From ZAX-1 sp046533095 (GTDB lineage Bacteria > Bacillota > Clostridia > Lachnospirales > Lachnospiraceae): a DNA stretch of 64,000 bases. Below are positions 35,953 through 44,448 of the stretch, in pieces. The stretch is from assembly GCA_046533095.1 (NCBI GenBank), contig JAJQRA010000042.1, positions 1-64,000 of the forward strand, written 5' to 3'. Made by a program: the position numbers and the translations under genes. The first letter of the stretch is position 1; every line of letters starts with the position of its first letter. A model generated the notes under the pieces. It was not told where the DNA came from. It made no database searches and worked only from the letters and a program-made list of their open reading frames with translations.

Positions 35953-36088
35953 TTTGAACTTTAGTTCATTTTTATATGTTTTTCACATGGTCTACCTTAA
36001 GCTTGATTATTGAACATTAGTAGTTCAATCGTAGGAATTTGAGTAGCAACTTCTGATAAGCTCTATTATTGAACATAAGTAGTTCAAT
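35953..36088 (-). promoter_or_regulatory. Three TGAAC/GTTCA palindromes
   Basis: TGAAC-TTTA-GTTCA at 35953-35966, overlapping the DUF1836 ribosome-binding region, and ATTGAAC-N7-GTTCAAT at 36009-36029 and 36068-36088. The two distal copies are almost identical including the spacer. Likely operators for a dimeric regulator. Confidence 0.5.
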
Positions 36089-36100
36089 AATCAAATGGAC

Positions 36101-36123
36101 GGCACATAAAGATGTGCCTTTTA
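36101..36123 (+). terminator. Hairpin with T-tract
   Basis: GGCACAT-AAAG-ATGTGCC followed by TTTTT, a typical intrinsic terminator; no plus-strand gene lies directly upstream, so it may end an unrecognised transcript or act as an attenuator. Confidence 0.5.
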
Positions 36124-36507
36124 TCAGAGTTTGAGTAGCAACTTCTGATAAGCTCTATTATATAGTATTAAAAACTATATGACAAGTATATTTTTTACAT
36201 TGATTATGTCAAAATTGTTTCGCAATATTAATTTGATTCACGATACTAATTGTGCACCAGCAAATACAATTCTTTCATAGTGGCTATCCCTTGCTCGTTT
36301 TTCCGAATTAAAGGCCAATACAGAAGTTAGTATTACCCATTATGTGAGGGCAAAAATCATAAAAATAATGATTGGAAAGGATGCAGTTTTGAACCTTTTG
36401 ATTTTTAATCTGAAAACATCCACGCCAAATCGGTGCGTTACTTTCGTACAGTTCCTAGTGGCAGTGGTTCGCATTTTCTTATATTTTAATTATTATTGGC
36501 TTATTAG
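36124..36507. other. Intergenic region, no gene seen
   Basis: A second copy (from about 36128) of the sequence GAGTAGCAACTTCTGATAAG also present at 36041, a hairpin ATATAGT and ACTATAT near 36161-36181, then about 300 bases without recognisable features up to the pcrA promoter. Confidence 0.5.
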
Positions 36508-36536
36508 TTGAAATATACAGGAAAATCTTCTATAAT
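36508..36536 (+). promoter_or_regulatory. pcrA promoter
   Basis: TTGAAA at 36508-36513, 17-bp spacer, TATAAT at 36531-36536. Transcription would begin about 30 nt before the pcrA start. Confidence 0.7.
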
Positions 36537-36570
36537 AAACGTATGTTTGAATGAGAGGACGAAGATTAGT

Positions 36571-38847
36571 ATGAGCATGTACGATATATTGAATGAAGTG
36601 CAGCAGGAGGCTACATTTTATACAGAAGGGCCATTGCTGATTTTAGCGGGTGCGGGTTCTGGAAAAACAAGGGTGCTGACTCACAGAACGGCATATTTGA
36701 TAGAAGAAAAAGGTGTGAATCCGTATCATATTTTAGCGATAACATTTACAAATAAAGCGGCAGGGGAGATGCGAGAACGAATTGATAAGCTAGTCGGATT
36801 CGGCAGCGAAAGCGTATGGGTATCCACCTTTCATTCAACCTGTGTTCGCATATTACGCCGATACATTGACCGCCTTGGCTATGATAATCGATTCACAATC
36901 TATGATGCCGATGACCAAAAGACAATCATGAAGGAAATCTGCAAACGATTGGAAATTGATACCAAAATATATAAGGAAAAAGCATTTTTAGGAGTCATTT
37001 CTTCTGCCAAAGACGAGCTGATTACGCCGGAAAAATTTACCTTATGGGCATCGGGGGATTTTGCAAAACAGAAGCAGGCAATGGTTTATCGGGAATATCA
37101 AGCGGCACTACAGAAGAATAATGCATTGGATTTTGACGATTTAATCGTAAAAACGGTGGAATTGTTTCAAAATGATGCAGAAGTTTTAAACAATTATCAG
37201 GAACGTTTTCGATATATTATGGTAGATGAGTATCAGGACACAAATACAGCGCAGTTTCAACTGATTAAACTGCTGGCTTCAAAATACGAAAATTTGTGTG
37301 TTGTAGGCGACGACGACCAATCTATTTATAAATTTAGAGGGGCAAATATTAAAAATATTCTGAATTTCGAGCAGATTTTTCCGGATGCAAAGGTCATAAA
37401 ATTGGAACAGAATTATCGTTCCACCCAGACGATACTAGATGCGGCAAATGGTGTGGTTCAAAATAATATTGGCCGAAAATCAAAAAAGCTTTGGACAGAC
37501 AATGGAGAAGGATCAAAAATTGATTTTGGACAGTTTGACAATGCCTATGAAGAAGCGCAGTATGTTGTGCGAGATATAAAAAAAAGAATGCAGGAGAGAG
37601 AATATAATTATGGAGATTGTGCCATCCTATATCGTACCAATGCCCAATCCCGCTTATTTGAAGAATTCTTTGTTGCTGCAAATATTCCATATAAAATAGT
37701 GGGTGGAGTCAATTTCTATGCCAGAAAAGAAATAAAGGACTTGCTTGCCTATTTAAAAACCATTGACAACGCAAGGGATGATTTGGCAGTGCGTCGTATC
37801 TTAAATGTTCCCAAACGGGGTATCGGTGCAACCACCGTAAGCCGGGTACAGAATTATGCAATAAAGGAAGAACTAAGCTTTTATAATGCCTTAAAGATGG
37901 CAGGTGCCATTCAAACGATTGGGCGATCAAGCGTTAAAATAAAGCCTTTTGTGAATCTGATACAAACGATGCGAAGCAAAGTGCCCTATTTAAAGGTATC
38001 TCAGCTTTTACAGGAAATTATTGAAGAAACCGGTTATGTACGAGAGCTAGAGGCGGAAAATACGGAGGAAGCACAGGCACGTATTGAAAATATCGATGAA
38101 TTAATCACAAAAGCCACAGCATACGATGAAGAAGAATCACCGACCTTAAGCGGATTTTTAGAAGAGGTTGCGCTCGTTGCTGAGATTGATAGCCTACGTG
38201 CAGACAGCGACTACGTTGTATTAATGACGTTACATAGCGCAAAGGGTCTGGAATTTCCGAATGTTTACCTTGCTGGTTTGGAAGATGGAATTTTTCCAAG
38301 CTATATGACGATAACATCGGACGACCCCTTGGAAGTAGAGGAGGAGCGGCGACTTTGCTATGTGGGAATTACAAGAGCTATGAAACATTTATCCATAACC
38401 TGCGCGAAACAACGTATGATTCGCGGGGAAACGCAATATAATAAAGTATCGCGATTTGTAAAAGAAATTCCAAGGAATTTATTGAACGGTAATTTGTGGC
38501 AGGAAAAAGTGGCGCAGGTGAAACGACCGTCAGAATCATTGCAGGCAAAAAATGCATTTCGTGCAAAAACGGAATATCAAACAGCCTATCCAATGGAATA
38601 TAAAGGCTCGACGGAAGATGCCGGTGTTTTTGGCAAATCGAAGGAGGCAGTTGCCTTGTCCACGAGTTTTACAGCGAATCGTTCACTGGGCTATAGCGTA
38701 GGCGACACGGTAAGGCATATAAAGTTTGGAGAAGGGGTAGTGACAAAAATAATGGAAGGCGGTAGGGATTATGAAGTAACCGTTTCGTTTACAAACGTAG
38801 GAATAAAAAAAATGTTTGCAGGATTTGCAAAATTAAAAAAAATATAA
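36571..38847 (+). CDS. pcrA: ATP-dependent DNA helicase PcrA
   Basis: 758 residues from the ATG at 36571; the frame runs back to 36508, but that TTG is the promoter -35 box. UvrD/Rep-type superfamily 1 helicase acting in repair and in clearing RecA or transcription blocks. Walker A is GAGSGKT, motif II VDEYQD, motif III DDDQSIYKFRG, motif V TLHSAKGLEF and motif VI ERRLCYVGITRA. The C-terminal Tudor-like region (HIKFGEGVV) is present. Intact and standard length. Confidence 0.95.
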   Translation: MSMYDILNEVQQEATFYTEGPLLILAGAGSGKTRVLTHRTAYLIEEKGVNPYHILAITFTNKAAGEMRERIDKLVGFGSESVWVSTFHSTCVRILRRYIDRLGYDNRFTIYDADDQKTIMKEICKRLEIDTKIYKEKAFLGVISSAKDELITPEKFTLWASGDFAKQKQAMVYREYQAALQKNNALDFDDLIVKTVELFQNDAEVLNNYQERFRYIMVDEYQDTNTAQFQLIKLLASKYENLCVVGDDDQSIYKFRGANIKNILNFEQIFPDAKVIKLEQNYRSTQTILDAANGVVQNNIGRKSKKLWTDNGEGSKIDFGQFDNAYEEAQYVVRDIKKRMQEREYNYGDCAILYRTNAQSRLFEEFFVAANIPYKIVGGVNFYARKEIKDLLAYLKTIDNARDDLAVRRILNVPKRGIGATTVSRVQNYAIKEELSFYNALKMAGAIQTIGRSSVKIKPFVNLIQTMRSKVPYLKVSQLLQEIIEETGYVRELEAENTEEAQARIENIDELITKATAYDEEESPTLSGFLEEVALVAEIDSLRADSDYVVLMTLHSAKGLEFPNVYLAGLEDGIFPSYMTITSDDPLEVEEERRLCYVGITRAMKHLSITCAKQRMIRGETQYNKVSRFVKEIPRNLLNGNLWQEKVAQVKRPSESLQAKNAFRAKTEYQTAYPMEYKGSTEDAGVFGKSKEAVALSTSFTANRSLGYSVGDTVRHIKFGEGVVTKIMEGGRDYEVTVSFTNVGIKKMFAGFAKLKKI

Positions 38848-39140
38848 ATTTTACAAATTATGGTATGCGAACATGGAAATTTGTGGTATACTAAACCATA
38901 GTATTAATAAAAATAATAAATGTAGCGATGGTGTAGTTTGGTAATATGGGGTGCTTTGTGTAGTGAAAGTCCGAGAATTCATGGATAGTTATAATAATAT
39001 ATCAGATGATAGGGGCGGTATTTTGTTTCTATAAGAATATAATGAAAGCAATAGGTCAAATAGCCAATCGGGTATTTGGCAAATGAAACAAGAACATGGA
39101 CACTTGTTTGTGCCCATGATATATGAAAAGGAGCGATAAA
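38848..39140 (+). other. Leader region of the 39141 gene
   Basis: No gene. TATACT near 38883, the conserved core GGTGCTTTGTGTAG then TCCGAGAATT at 38950-38979, TATAAT at 39038-39043, TAGCCAATCGGG at 39061 (compare 31978), and a hairpin CATGGACAC with GTGCCCATG at about 39095-39119 shortly before the ribosome-binding site. Confidence 0.45.
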
Positions 39141-39395
39141 ATGAATAAAGTAGAAGAATTTTTAAATGCAGCGAAATTGAATGATTTATTACACAAACAG
39201 AATACGGAAGAAAAGAAAAGCAAGGTGCTTTGGATATTGGCAATCGTAGGGGCAGTCGTAGCAGTAGTTGCAATCGCTTATGGCGTATATCGCTTTTTTA
39301 CACCAGATTATTTAGAAGATTTTGAAGACGATTTTGATGATGATTTTGATGATGATTTCTTTGACGAAGATGAAGAAGCAGAAGAGGGAGAATAA
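39141..39395 (+). CDS. Small membrane protein with acidic tail
   Basis: 84 residues from the ATG at 39141 (AAAAGGAGCG upstream; the frame extends to 39123). One transmembrane helix at about residues 33-53, then a C-terminal tail of almost only Asp, Glu and Phe encoded by repeated GATGAT/GATTTT codons (39315-39395). Single-pass N-in topology would put the acidic tail outside. Resembles in layout the 32114 product and shares its leader motif. Function unknown. Confidence 0.6.
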   Translation: MNKVEEFLNAAKLNDLLHKQNTEEKKSKVLWILAIVGAVVAVVAIAYGVYRFFTPDYLEDFEDDFDDDFDDDFFDEDEEAEEGE

Positions 39396-39471
39396 GAGAA
39401 ATAAAAATTAAGGGAAACAAGGGTAATGATTCAATGATATCCCTTTCATAGCTATGATGTAGCTCATAAGA

Positions 39472-39609
39472 GACTGTTGCAAAATCCATGGAATTAATTT
39501 CTGCTCCGTATTTTTAGGGCACATTTAATGTGCGCTAGATACTAAAATCGTTTGATAAAGATTTTGATATCGACAAATGCGTAGGGTTGCATGGAATATT
39601 GTAACAGCC
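39472..39609. repeat. MITE-like inverted-repeat element
   Basis: GACTGTTGCAAAATCCATGG at 39472 pairs imperfectly with CATGGAATATTGTAACAGCC ending about 39609, enclosing about 100 bp. The ends resemble those at 28802/28965 and 29360/29472. TTTTTT follows the right end, so a terminator-like role is also possible. Confidence 0.45.
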
Positions 39610-39620
39610 TTTTTTATATT

Positions 39621-39765
39621 GTGCAAAAAGGAGGTGTTAACCAATTTGCACGAGTACAAATTGAGTATGCGCAAAGAACCGTGCAAAAAAAGAGGTGTTA
39701 ACCAATTTGCACGAGTACAAATTGAGTGTGCACAAAGAACTGTGCAAAAAAGAGGTGAAGGATGA
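39621..39765 (+). repeat. 60-61-bp tandem repeat carrying ribosome-binding sites
   Basis: GTGCAAAAA begins at 39621, 39681 and 39742, each followed by an AGGAGGTG- or AGAGGTG-type site. The last, partial copy supplies the ribosome-binding site of rlmD. Confidence 0.85.
39646..39765 (+). CDS. Putative coupled leader micro-ORF of rlmD
   Basis: A TTG at 39646, 9-10 nt after a near-perfect AAAGGAGGTG, opens 39 codons ending in TGA at 39763-39765, which overlaps the rlmD ATG at 39762 (ATGA). The peptide is basic and internally repetitive because it spans the tandem repeat. Translational coupling is plausible; independent function is not shown. Confidence 0.35.
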   Translation: MHEYKLSMRKEPCKKRGVNQFARVQIECAQRTVQKRGEG

Positions 39766-41225
39766 AAAAAGGACAGGTGTGTGTCGGGATTGTAGAAAAG
39801 GTGGATTTTCCAAATAAGGGGATTGTATATTTAGAAGATGGGTCTGTAGTTGTTGTAAAAAATACAATACCCGGGCAGAAAATATCGTTTTCGATTCATA
39901 AGGTGCGTAAAGGCCGTGGCGAAGGCAGGGTGCTGGAACTGTTGGAAAAATCTCCCTTGGAACTTACGAAGATACCATGTATCCATTTTGAAAAATGCGG
40001 GGGTTGTACATTTTTAAACCTTAGTTATGAGGCGCAGCTAAAATTAAAGGAACAGCAGGTATTGGAGCTTTTAAAACCGGTATGTGAGCTGGTTTGCGAT
40101 TTGGAAGATGGGATATGGGAAGGGATCAAAGAAAGTCCAAATCAGTTTGAATACCGCAATAAAATGGAGTTTTCTTTTGGGGATGAATATAAGGAGGGTC
40201 CTTTGTCGCTGGGTATGCATAAACGGGGAAGCTTTTATGATATTGTGACGGTGTCAGGCTGTAAGATTGTAGATGAGGACTACAACCATATTTTACAATG
40301 TGTAGTAGCATATTTTAGGGAGCATGATGTTTCCTATTGCCATAAACTTCGCCATCAAGGTTATCTACGGCACTTGATGGTTCGGAAAGGGGCAAAAACC
40401 GGAGAAATTTTAATTGATTTGGTTACAACTTCACAACTAAGCAGTATGTCTGCAATGCGAAGTGGAAATTTAGAAACGGATCGTTTGGAATGTGGCGATA
40501 AGCCAATTGGGGAAGTGGAGTTGCTAGAGGGGTTCAAAAGACAATTACAGCAGCTTGCATTGAATGGAAATATCGTAGGCATTTTGCATACTTATAATGA
40601 TAGTGTGGCAGATATCGTAAAAAACGATAAGACGGAAATTTTATTTGGACAGGATTTTTTCTATGAAGAGATACTGGGGCTTAAATTTAAAATATCACCA
40701 TTTTCCTTTTTTCAAACAAATTCATTTGGAGCAGAAATTTTATATGAAACGGTGCGGGAATATGTGGCAGATGCAGGAAATGGCAAGATTGTCTATGACT
40801 TATACAGCGGTACCGGAACGATTGCACAGATGCTTGCACCTGTTGCAAGAAAGGTCATTGGAGTAGAAATTATAGAAGAAGCAGTAGCCATGGCAAAGGA
40901 AAATGCCATTTTAAATGGTTTACATAATTGTGATTTTATTGCCAAAGATGTCTTAAAAGTAATCGATGATATTGCGGAAAAACCTGATTTTATCGTACTT
41001 GATCCGCCAAGAGACGGTATTCACCCAAAAGCTTTGGAAAAGCTCGGCGCGCACATTAGGGCAAAGAAAATGTTGTATATTTCCTGCAAGCCTACAAGCT
41101 TAGCGCGGGACCTTATAGCGTTGCAGGAATACGGTTACAGAGTAGAGCGCGTTTGCTGCGTTGATATGTTCCCAGGAACCCCGCACGTTGAGACGTGCGT
41201 ACTTTTGTCCCACAAAAATTCGTAA
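39762..41225 (+). CDS. rlmD: 23S rRNA (uracil-C5)-methyltransferase
   Basis: 487 residues, TrmA/RumA family. N-terminal TRAM domain, a 4Fe-4S cluster motif starting CIHFEKCGGC near residue 71, the SAM-binding block YDLYSGTGTIAQ near residue 342, and the catalytic-Cys region CKPTSLARD near residue 445. The C-terminus FPGTPHVETCVLLS is the normal family end, so the reading frame survives although a serine-recombinase element is inserted at its 3' end. The last 91 bp overlap the converging recombinase gene. Confidence 0.93.
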   Translation: MKKGQVCVGIVEKVDFPNKGIVYLEDGSVVVVKNTIPGQKISFSIHKVRKGRGEGRVLELLEKSPLELTKIPCIHFEKCGGCTFLNLSYEAQLKLKEQQVLELLKPVCELVCDLEDGIWEGIKESPNQFEYRNKMEFSFGDEYKEGPLSLGMHKRGSFYDIVTVSGCKIVDEDYNHILQCVVAYFREHDVSYCHKLRHQGYLRHLMVRKGAKTGEILIDLVTTSQLSSMSAMRSGNLETDRLECGDKPIGEVELLEGFKRQLQQLALNGNIVGILHTYNDSVADIVKNDKTEILFGQDFFYEEILGLKFKISPFSFFQTNSFGAEILYETVREYVADAGNGKIVYDLYSGTGTIAQMLAPVARKVIGVEIIEEAVAMAKENAILNGLHNCDFIAKDVLKVIDDIAEKPDFIVLDPPRDGIHPKALEKLGAHIRAKKMLYISCKPTSLARDLIALQEYGYRVERVCCVDMFPGTPHVETCVLLSHKNS

Positions 41226-42832
41226 ACATCTCCACCGTCCTTATAAACAGGAAAATTGAATAAAATAGACTTTAGGGGCAGCTCTGAGTCATCACATGGG
41301 AAAATCTCTATTTCTTTGATTAGCGAAGAAATTAGGGATTTTCTTTCTTTATCGCTGATTTTGTCATACACCTTTTCAAAGTTTGCCAATAGGGTGTAGA
41401 TGTTCTCTAATGTAATGGCATCTTGCTCTACGGCTTTACGGCGTAGTTTTACATCTTCAATCTTTTCTTCAAGTTCAACAATAATGTCATACAGCCCATC
41501 CAGTCGCAGGGTCATATCATGGAGCTTGCGTTCTCTAAAACGAGTATCTTCCGGCAAGTTGTCAATTTCGTTTTCAAGGCGAGTTTTATTTAAATCTACT
41601 TCTCGAAGTTTGACTTCATAATTCTTTAGCTCCCTATCAAGGGTAGAAGTGTCAATTTGCTTGCCTATCTTTGATTTTATTTCGGTTGCAAAATCCTCAT
41701 TCTTAATTAGCTCTCTAATTGCTTCAATGACAAGCGGCTCTATATCTGTTTTCTTGAGCATGGCTTTATAGTCACAGCTTTTTCCTCTTGCTGTCCGAGC
41801 CTTGCTGCATACATAATAGTAGATTTCCTTGTATGTACCGTCTTTGTTCGTCCATGCGTGTTTATTGGTATACATCGGTTCGCCACATTTAGGGCATTTC
41901 AAAATACCACTTAACAAATGTGCTCTATCCCTGCCTATTTTTGATGGGGATTTTACACCTGTTATTTCTCGTTTTTCATGTGCCTTATTCCATAGTTCTT
42001 CACTTATAATAGCTTCGTGCTGACCGTCAGCAAGAATATATTCCTCTTGATGTACTTGGCGGTATTCATTTTTACTGCCCTTGACTTTCTCTCTTGTTCG
42101 TCTGCCAAAAGCGATTTTTCCGGAGTACACAGGGTTGTCAATTATCATTCTTACAAAATGGGTGCTCCATTGTGTTAATGTTCCGTTATCTCGTTTTACC
42201 TTTTTGATGCCTTGCAAGTTGAGGTGATTAGCAATTTTATAAAACCCCATATTGCCATTAACAAATTTATCGAAAATAATGCGTACTGCTTCGGCTTCAT
42301 CTTCTTGGATAAAAAGCTGTTTATCCTTGAGATAGTAGCCATAAGGTGCAAAGCCACCGTTCCAACCACCTTGACGTGCTTTTTCTTTTCGCCCATTCAT
42401 GGTCTGCTCAATGATGTTTTCACGCTCAATTTCAGCAACGGCAGATAACACAGAAATTAAAAGTTTTCCGCTTGTCTGTGATGAGTCAATTCCTTCCTCA
42501 ATGCAAATCAAATTTACACCAAAGGATTGAATATGCTCTAACGAGTTTAGAATGTCAGCGGCATTTCGCCCAAAGCGAGAGAGCTTATAAACTAAAACAT
42601 AGTCAATACCTAAACCGTTTTCAATATCACTGAGCATTTGTTTGAATGCAGGTCTGCCCTCAATGGACTTGCCGGATTTTCCTGCATCCTCATAAATATC
42701 TACGACTTCCATTTCTTCTCTATCTGCAAATCTTGTTAAGCTGCTTTTTTGCCCATCCAAGCTAAATCCATCAACCTGCATTTCTGTACTTACACGGGGG
42801 TAAAGTACACATTTTTTTCCACTCCTATTCAT
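41135..42832 (-). CDS. Large serine recombinase (TndX/TnpX-like)
   Basis: 565 residues from the ATG at 42832, 7 nt after GGAGGT; an ATG at 42838 is too close to the site. N-terminal resolvase domain with the catalytic Ser in YPRVSTEMQ, then the recombinase domain, a zinc ribbon (CPKC, then Cys residues in YYVCSKAR and KSCDYK) and a C-terminal coiled-coil. Catalyses integration and excision of the element. Its last 30 or so codons run into the rlmD 3' end, so the C-terminal tail is encoded by the attL junction and would differ in the excised form. Confidence 0.93.
   Translation of the reverse strand: MNRSGKKCVLYPRVSTEMQVDGFSLDGQKSSLTRFADREEMEVVDIYEDAGKSGKSIEGRPAFKQMLSDIENGLGIDYVLVYKLSRFGRNAADILNSLEHIQSFGVNLICIEEGIDSSQTSGKLLISVLSAVAEIERENIIEQTMNGRKEKARQGGWNGGFAPYGYYLKDKQLFIQEDEAEAVRIIFDKFVNGNMGFYKIANHLNLQGIKKVKRDNGTLTQWSTHFVRMIIDNPVYSGKIAFGRRTREKVKGSKNEYRQVHQEEYILADGQHEAIISEELWNKAHEKREITGVKSPSKIGRDRAHLLSGILKCPKCGEPMYTNKHAWTNKDGTYKEIYYYVCSKARTARGKSCDYKAMLKKTDIEPLVIEAIRELIKNEDFATEIKSKIGKQIDTSTLDRELKNYEVKLREVDLNKTRLENEIDNLPEDTRFRERKLHDMTLRLDGLYDIIVELEEKIEDVKLRRKAVEQDAITLENIYTLLANFEKVYDKISDKERKSLISSLIKEIEIFPCDDSELPLKSILFNFPVYKDGGDVYEFLWDKSTHVSTCGVPGNISTQQTRSTL
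41182..41199. other. Candidate attachment-site palindrome (attL)
   Basis: CGCACGT-TGAG-ACGTGCG, perfect 7-bp arms, within the rlmD codons for the conserved HVET motif and inside the overlap with the recombinase gene. Serine integrases use short symmetric sites, so this is a reasonable candidate for the crossover region; the exact core cannot be fixed from one end. Confidence 0.4.
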
Positions 42833-42883
42833 AGTCATACCTCCAATATATTATTGGAAAACATCAATGCACAAGTGTGTTTT

Positions 42884-43045
42884 TCAGTTCGCACGATTTA
42901 TTTCGCCTAAAACTTCTGCACCGTGTTTTTCAATAATTTGAGAAAGTACGTTTATGAAGTCTTGATATGCTTTTGTTTTCTCAAATGTTTGATTGGGAGC
43001 AGGAGCTTTGGGAGCATTGTTGGATGTTTCCTTGATATTTTCCAT
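42884..43045 (-). CDS. Small element-encoded protein
   Basis: 53 residues from the ATG at 43045 behind GGAGGTGATTG. The first 20 residues are Asn/Pro/Ala rich and probably disordered; the rest is a helical KAYQDFINVLSQIIEKHG segment. It lies 52 bp upstream of the recombinase gene on the same strand and is probably co-transcribed. Such small ORFs are common next to ICE recombinases; a recombination-directionality or accessory role is possible, but not shown. Confidence 0.6.
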   Translation of the reverse strand: MENIKETSNNAPKAPAPNQTFEKTKAYQDFINVLSQIIEKHGAEVLGEINRAN

Positions 43046-43618
43046 TCGCAATCACCTCCAAGTGCATTGCTTACATAAAGTATAAGCAATTTCTTTATTT
43101 ATGAAAAGTTTGTCGTTTTATTAGTAAGAATAAAACCAAACGCACCGCAAGTTTACATTAAATAAAAATGCGGTTCGAATATGTTTACTTATTTGCCATA
43201 TTTGCCACGCACCCCGGCAAGGGGGATATTTTGAGCTGCTGTTAGCACAGCATCATAGCCCCACAATACCGTAGCTTGTCTTTTCAAAAGCCACGCATAC
43301 CGCAGGAACTCCCCCTGTTTCTGTCGTATCGGGGGCGAAACGTATTGAAGTATCATTAGCCCTTATGTGGGTCATTGCGAACGAGTATGCTAAACTCGGT
43401 CTAACAGTCCATTTTATCGCTCGGGCAGTATTGTATTCACCTCCCCATACCGCTGTCTTGGCGATGTCTGTTAAGTCGCTTTGCCTTTTGGCTCACATAA
43501 GTAATGTGCTCAAAATATCGTATATTCAGTTGTCAAGGAACAAATTTTGCTGTTTTATATATGAGAGAAATACTTCCTCTCATATACCTTTAGAAAAAAT
43601 ACTGTTTAGTTGCTCCTA
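43046..43618. other. 573-bp region without a recognised gene
   Basis: No convincing coding region on either strand. A perfect hairpin TATATGAGAG-N9-CTCTCATATA at 43558-43586 lies near the end of the sigma-like gene and could terminate it. Stretches around 43200-43330 are more GC-rich than their surroundings and may be remnants of a lost cargo gene. Confidence 0.5.
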
Positions 43619-44041
43619 TCAGAAAATATTTTTTAAGAATTTTTCAATCTGTGCTAAACCACGGTTGATTGAGCGAGTAACTTGGCTCTTATTTACCCTC
43701 TCAGCCTTTGCAATGGCAGCCTTGCTCATGTTCATGAAGAAATGAGCATAAATGCGTTTTGCCTGCTTGTCGGGCAGGGTGGCAATGGCAGCATGGAGCT
43801 GTTCGCTTGTCAGCTTGCGTTCGTAAATCTCATCAGGCGAGAGAGAAACAAACAAGGCACTGTGTTCAATGCCGTCACCACGGTCAAGAGAGTAGTAGGC
43901 TTTGTGGTAGCGTATTTTGCTTTGATAGGCTTGCTCTTTCTTGCGATGTACCTCAAAAACGTCAAAGACTTCATCTGGAATATCTATATATGTGTCTGTG
44001 GGTATATGGGCATAGTAATCTTTCAAGTTTATTTTTTTCAT
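43619..44041 (-). CDS. Sigma-70 region-4-like regulator
   Basis: 140 residues. The C-terminal half (LPDKQAKRIYAHFFMNMSKAAIAKAERVNKSQVTRSINRGLAQIEKFL) reads like sigma region 4 with a helix-turn-helix, spanning about residues 88-138; the N-terminal half is a short region-2 remnant with DRGDG. Such small sigma-like genes are standard in Tn916/Tn1549-type elements and probably control transfer or excision genes. Its GGACGG ribosome-binding site lies in a 15-bp perfect hairpin (44048-44093). Confidence 0.8.
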   Translation of the reverse strand: MKKINLKDYYAHIPTDTYIDIPDEVFDVFEVHRKKEQAYQSKIRYHKAYYSLDRGDGIEHSALFVSLSPDEIYERKLTSEQLHAAIATLPDKQAKRIYAHFFMNMSKAAIAKAERVNKSQVTRSINRGLAQIEKFLKNIF

Positions 44042-44047
44042 GTCTGT

Positions 44048-44093
44048 ACCGTCCTTTCAAATTTGGGTTAAGAAATGAATTTGAAAGGACGGT
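44048..44093 (-). promoter_or_regulatory. Hairpin sequestering ribosome-binding site
   Basis: ACCGTCCTTTCAAAT at 44048-44062 is the exact inverted repeat of ATTTGAAAGGACGGT at 44079-44093, with a 16-nt loop. On the minus-strand mRNA the arm nearest the sigma-like ATG contains the AAAGGACGG ribosome-binding site, so translation should be blocked when the stem forms. Confidence 0.65.
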
Positions 44094-44448
44094 GGGAGGG
44101 GAACGACAACAGAGGTCTATATAAGCAAAAATGCCCGATTGAAATTCATAAAATCTCAATCGGGTATAAGGATATATTTTTCGTGTTATATAGTTTATAA
44201 TTTCAGGTCGTTGCCCATAATCGTCCCACAACAAGACAAGACTTTGAGCAAAAGAAAACATGGCGATACCTCATAAGATACCGCCGTATCCTTATCAGTT
44301 GTCATTGGTTTAGTAAAACGAAAAGAACGGCGGCTTTGAAAAATCAAAGCCACCGTTTCTTAGGCGTGAAAATATATCTACTGTACGACGGCTTTTTTTC
44401 TTTTACCGTCGTACGGCAGATTGTTTTTTTATAAGAGTGTTTTTTCTA
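44094..44448. other. Hairpin-rich spacer upstream of sigma-like gene
   Basis: No gene. It holds CCCGATTGA with TCAATCGGG at about 44133-44161, the terminator at 44326-44357, and GTACGACGG with CCGTCGTAC at 44383-44414 whose loop is T-rich. These probably end bcrD transcription and shape the long leader of the sigma-like gene. Confidence 0.5.
44326..44357 (-). terminator. Terminator after bcrD
   Basis: AACGGCGGCTTTGA-AAAA-TCAAAGCCACCGTT, 14-bp arms with one mismatch, followed on the minus strand by CTTTTCGTTTT. Confidence 0.7.

Noticed and set aside
36508..36570. Upstream extension of pcrA
   Set aside because: The TTG is the -35 box of the promoter.
38950..38979. Assignment of the leader core to a known riboswitch (guanidine-I, c-di-GMP, others)
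   Set aside because: Only fragments such as TCCGAGA resemble known consensus; the remaining conserved bases are missing.
43365..43745. Plus-strand ORF of 126 codons
   Set aside because: Its second half is antisense to the sigma-like gene, it has no ribosome-binding site, and its composition is not protein-like; treated as chance.
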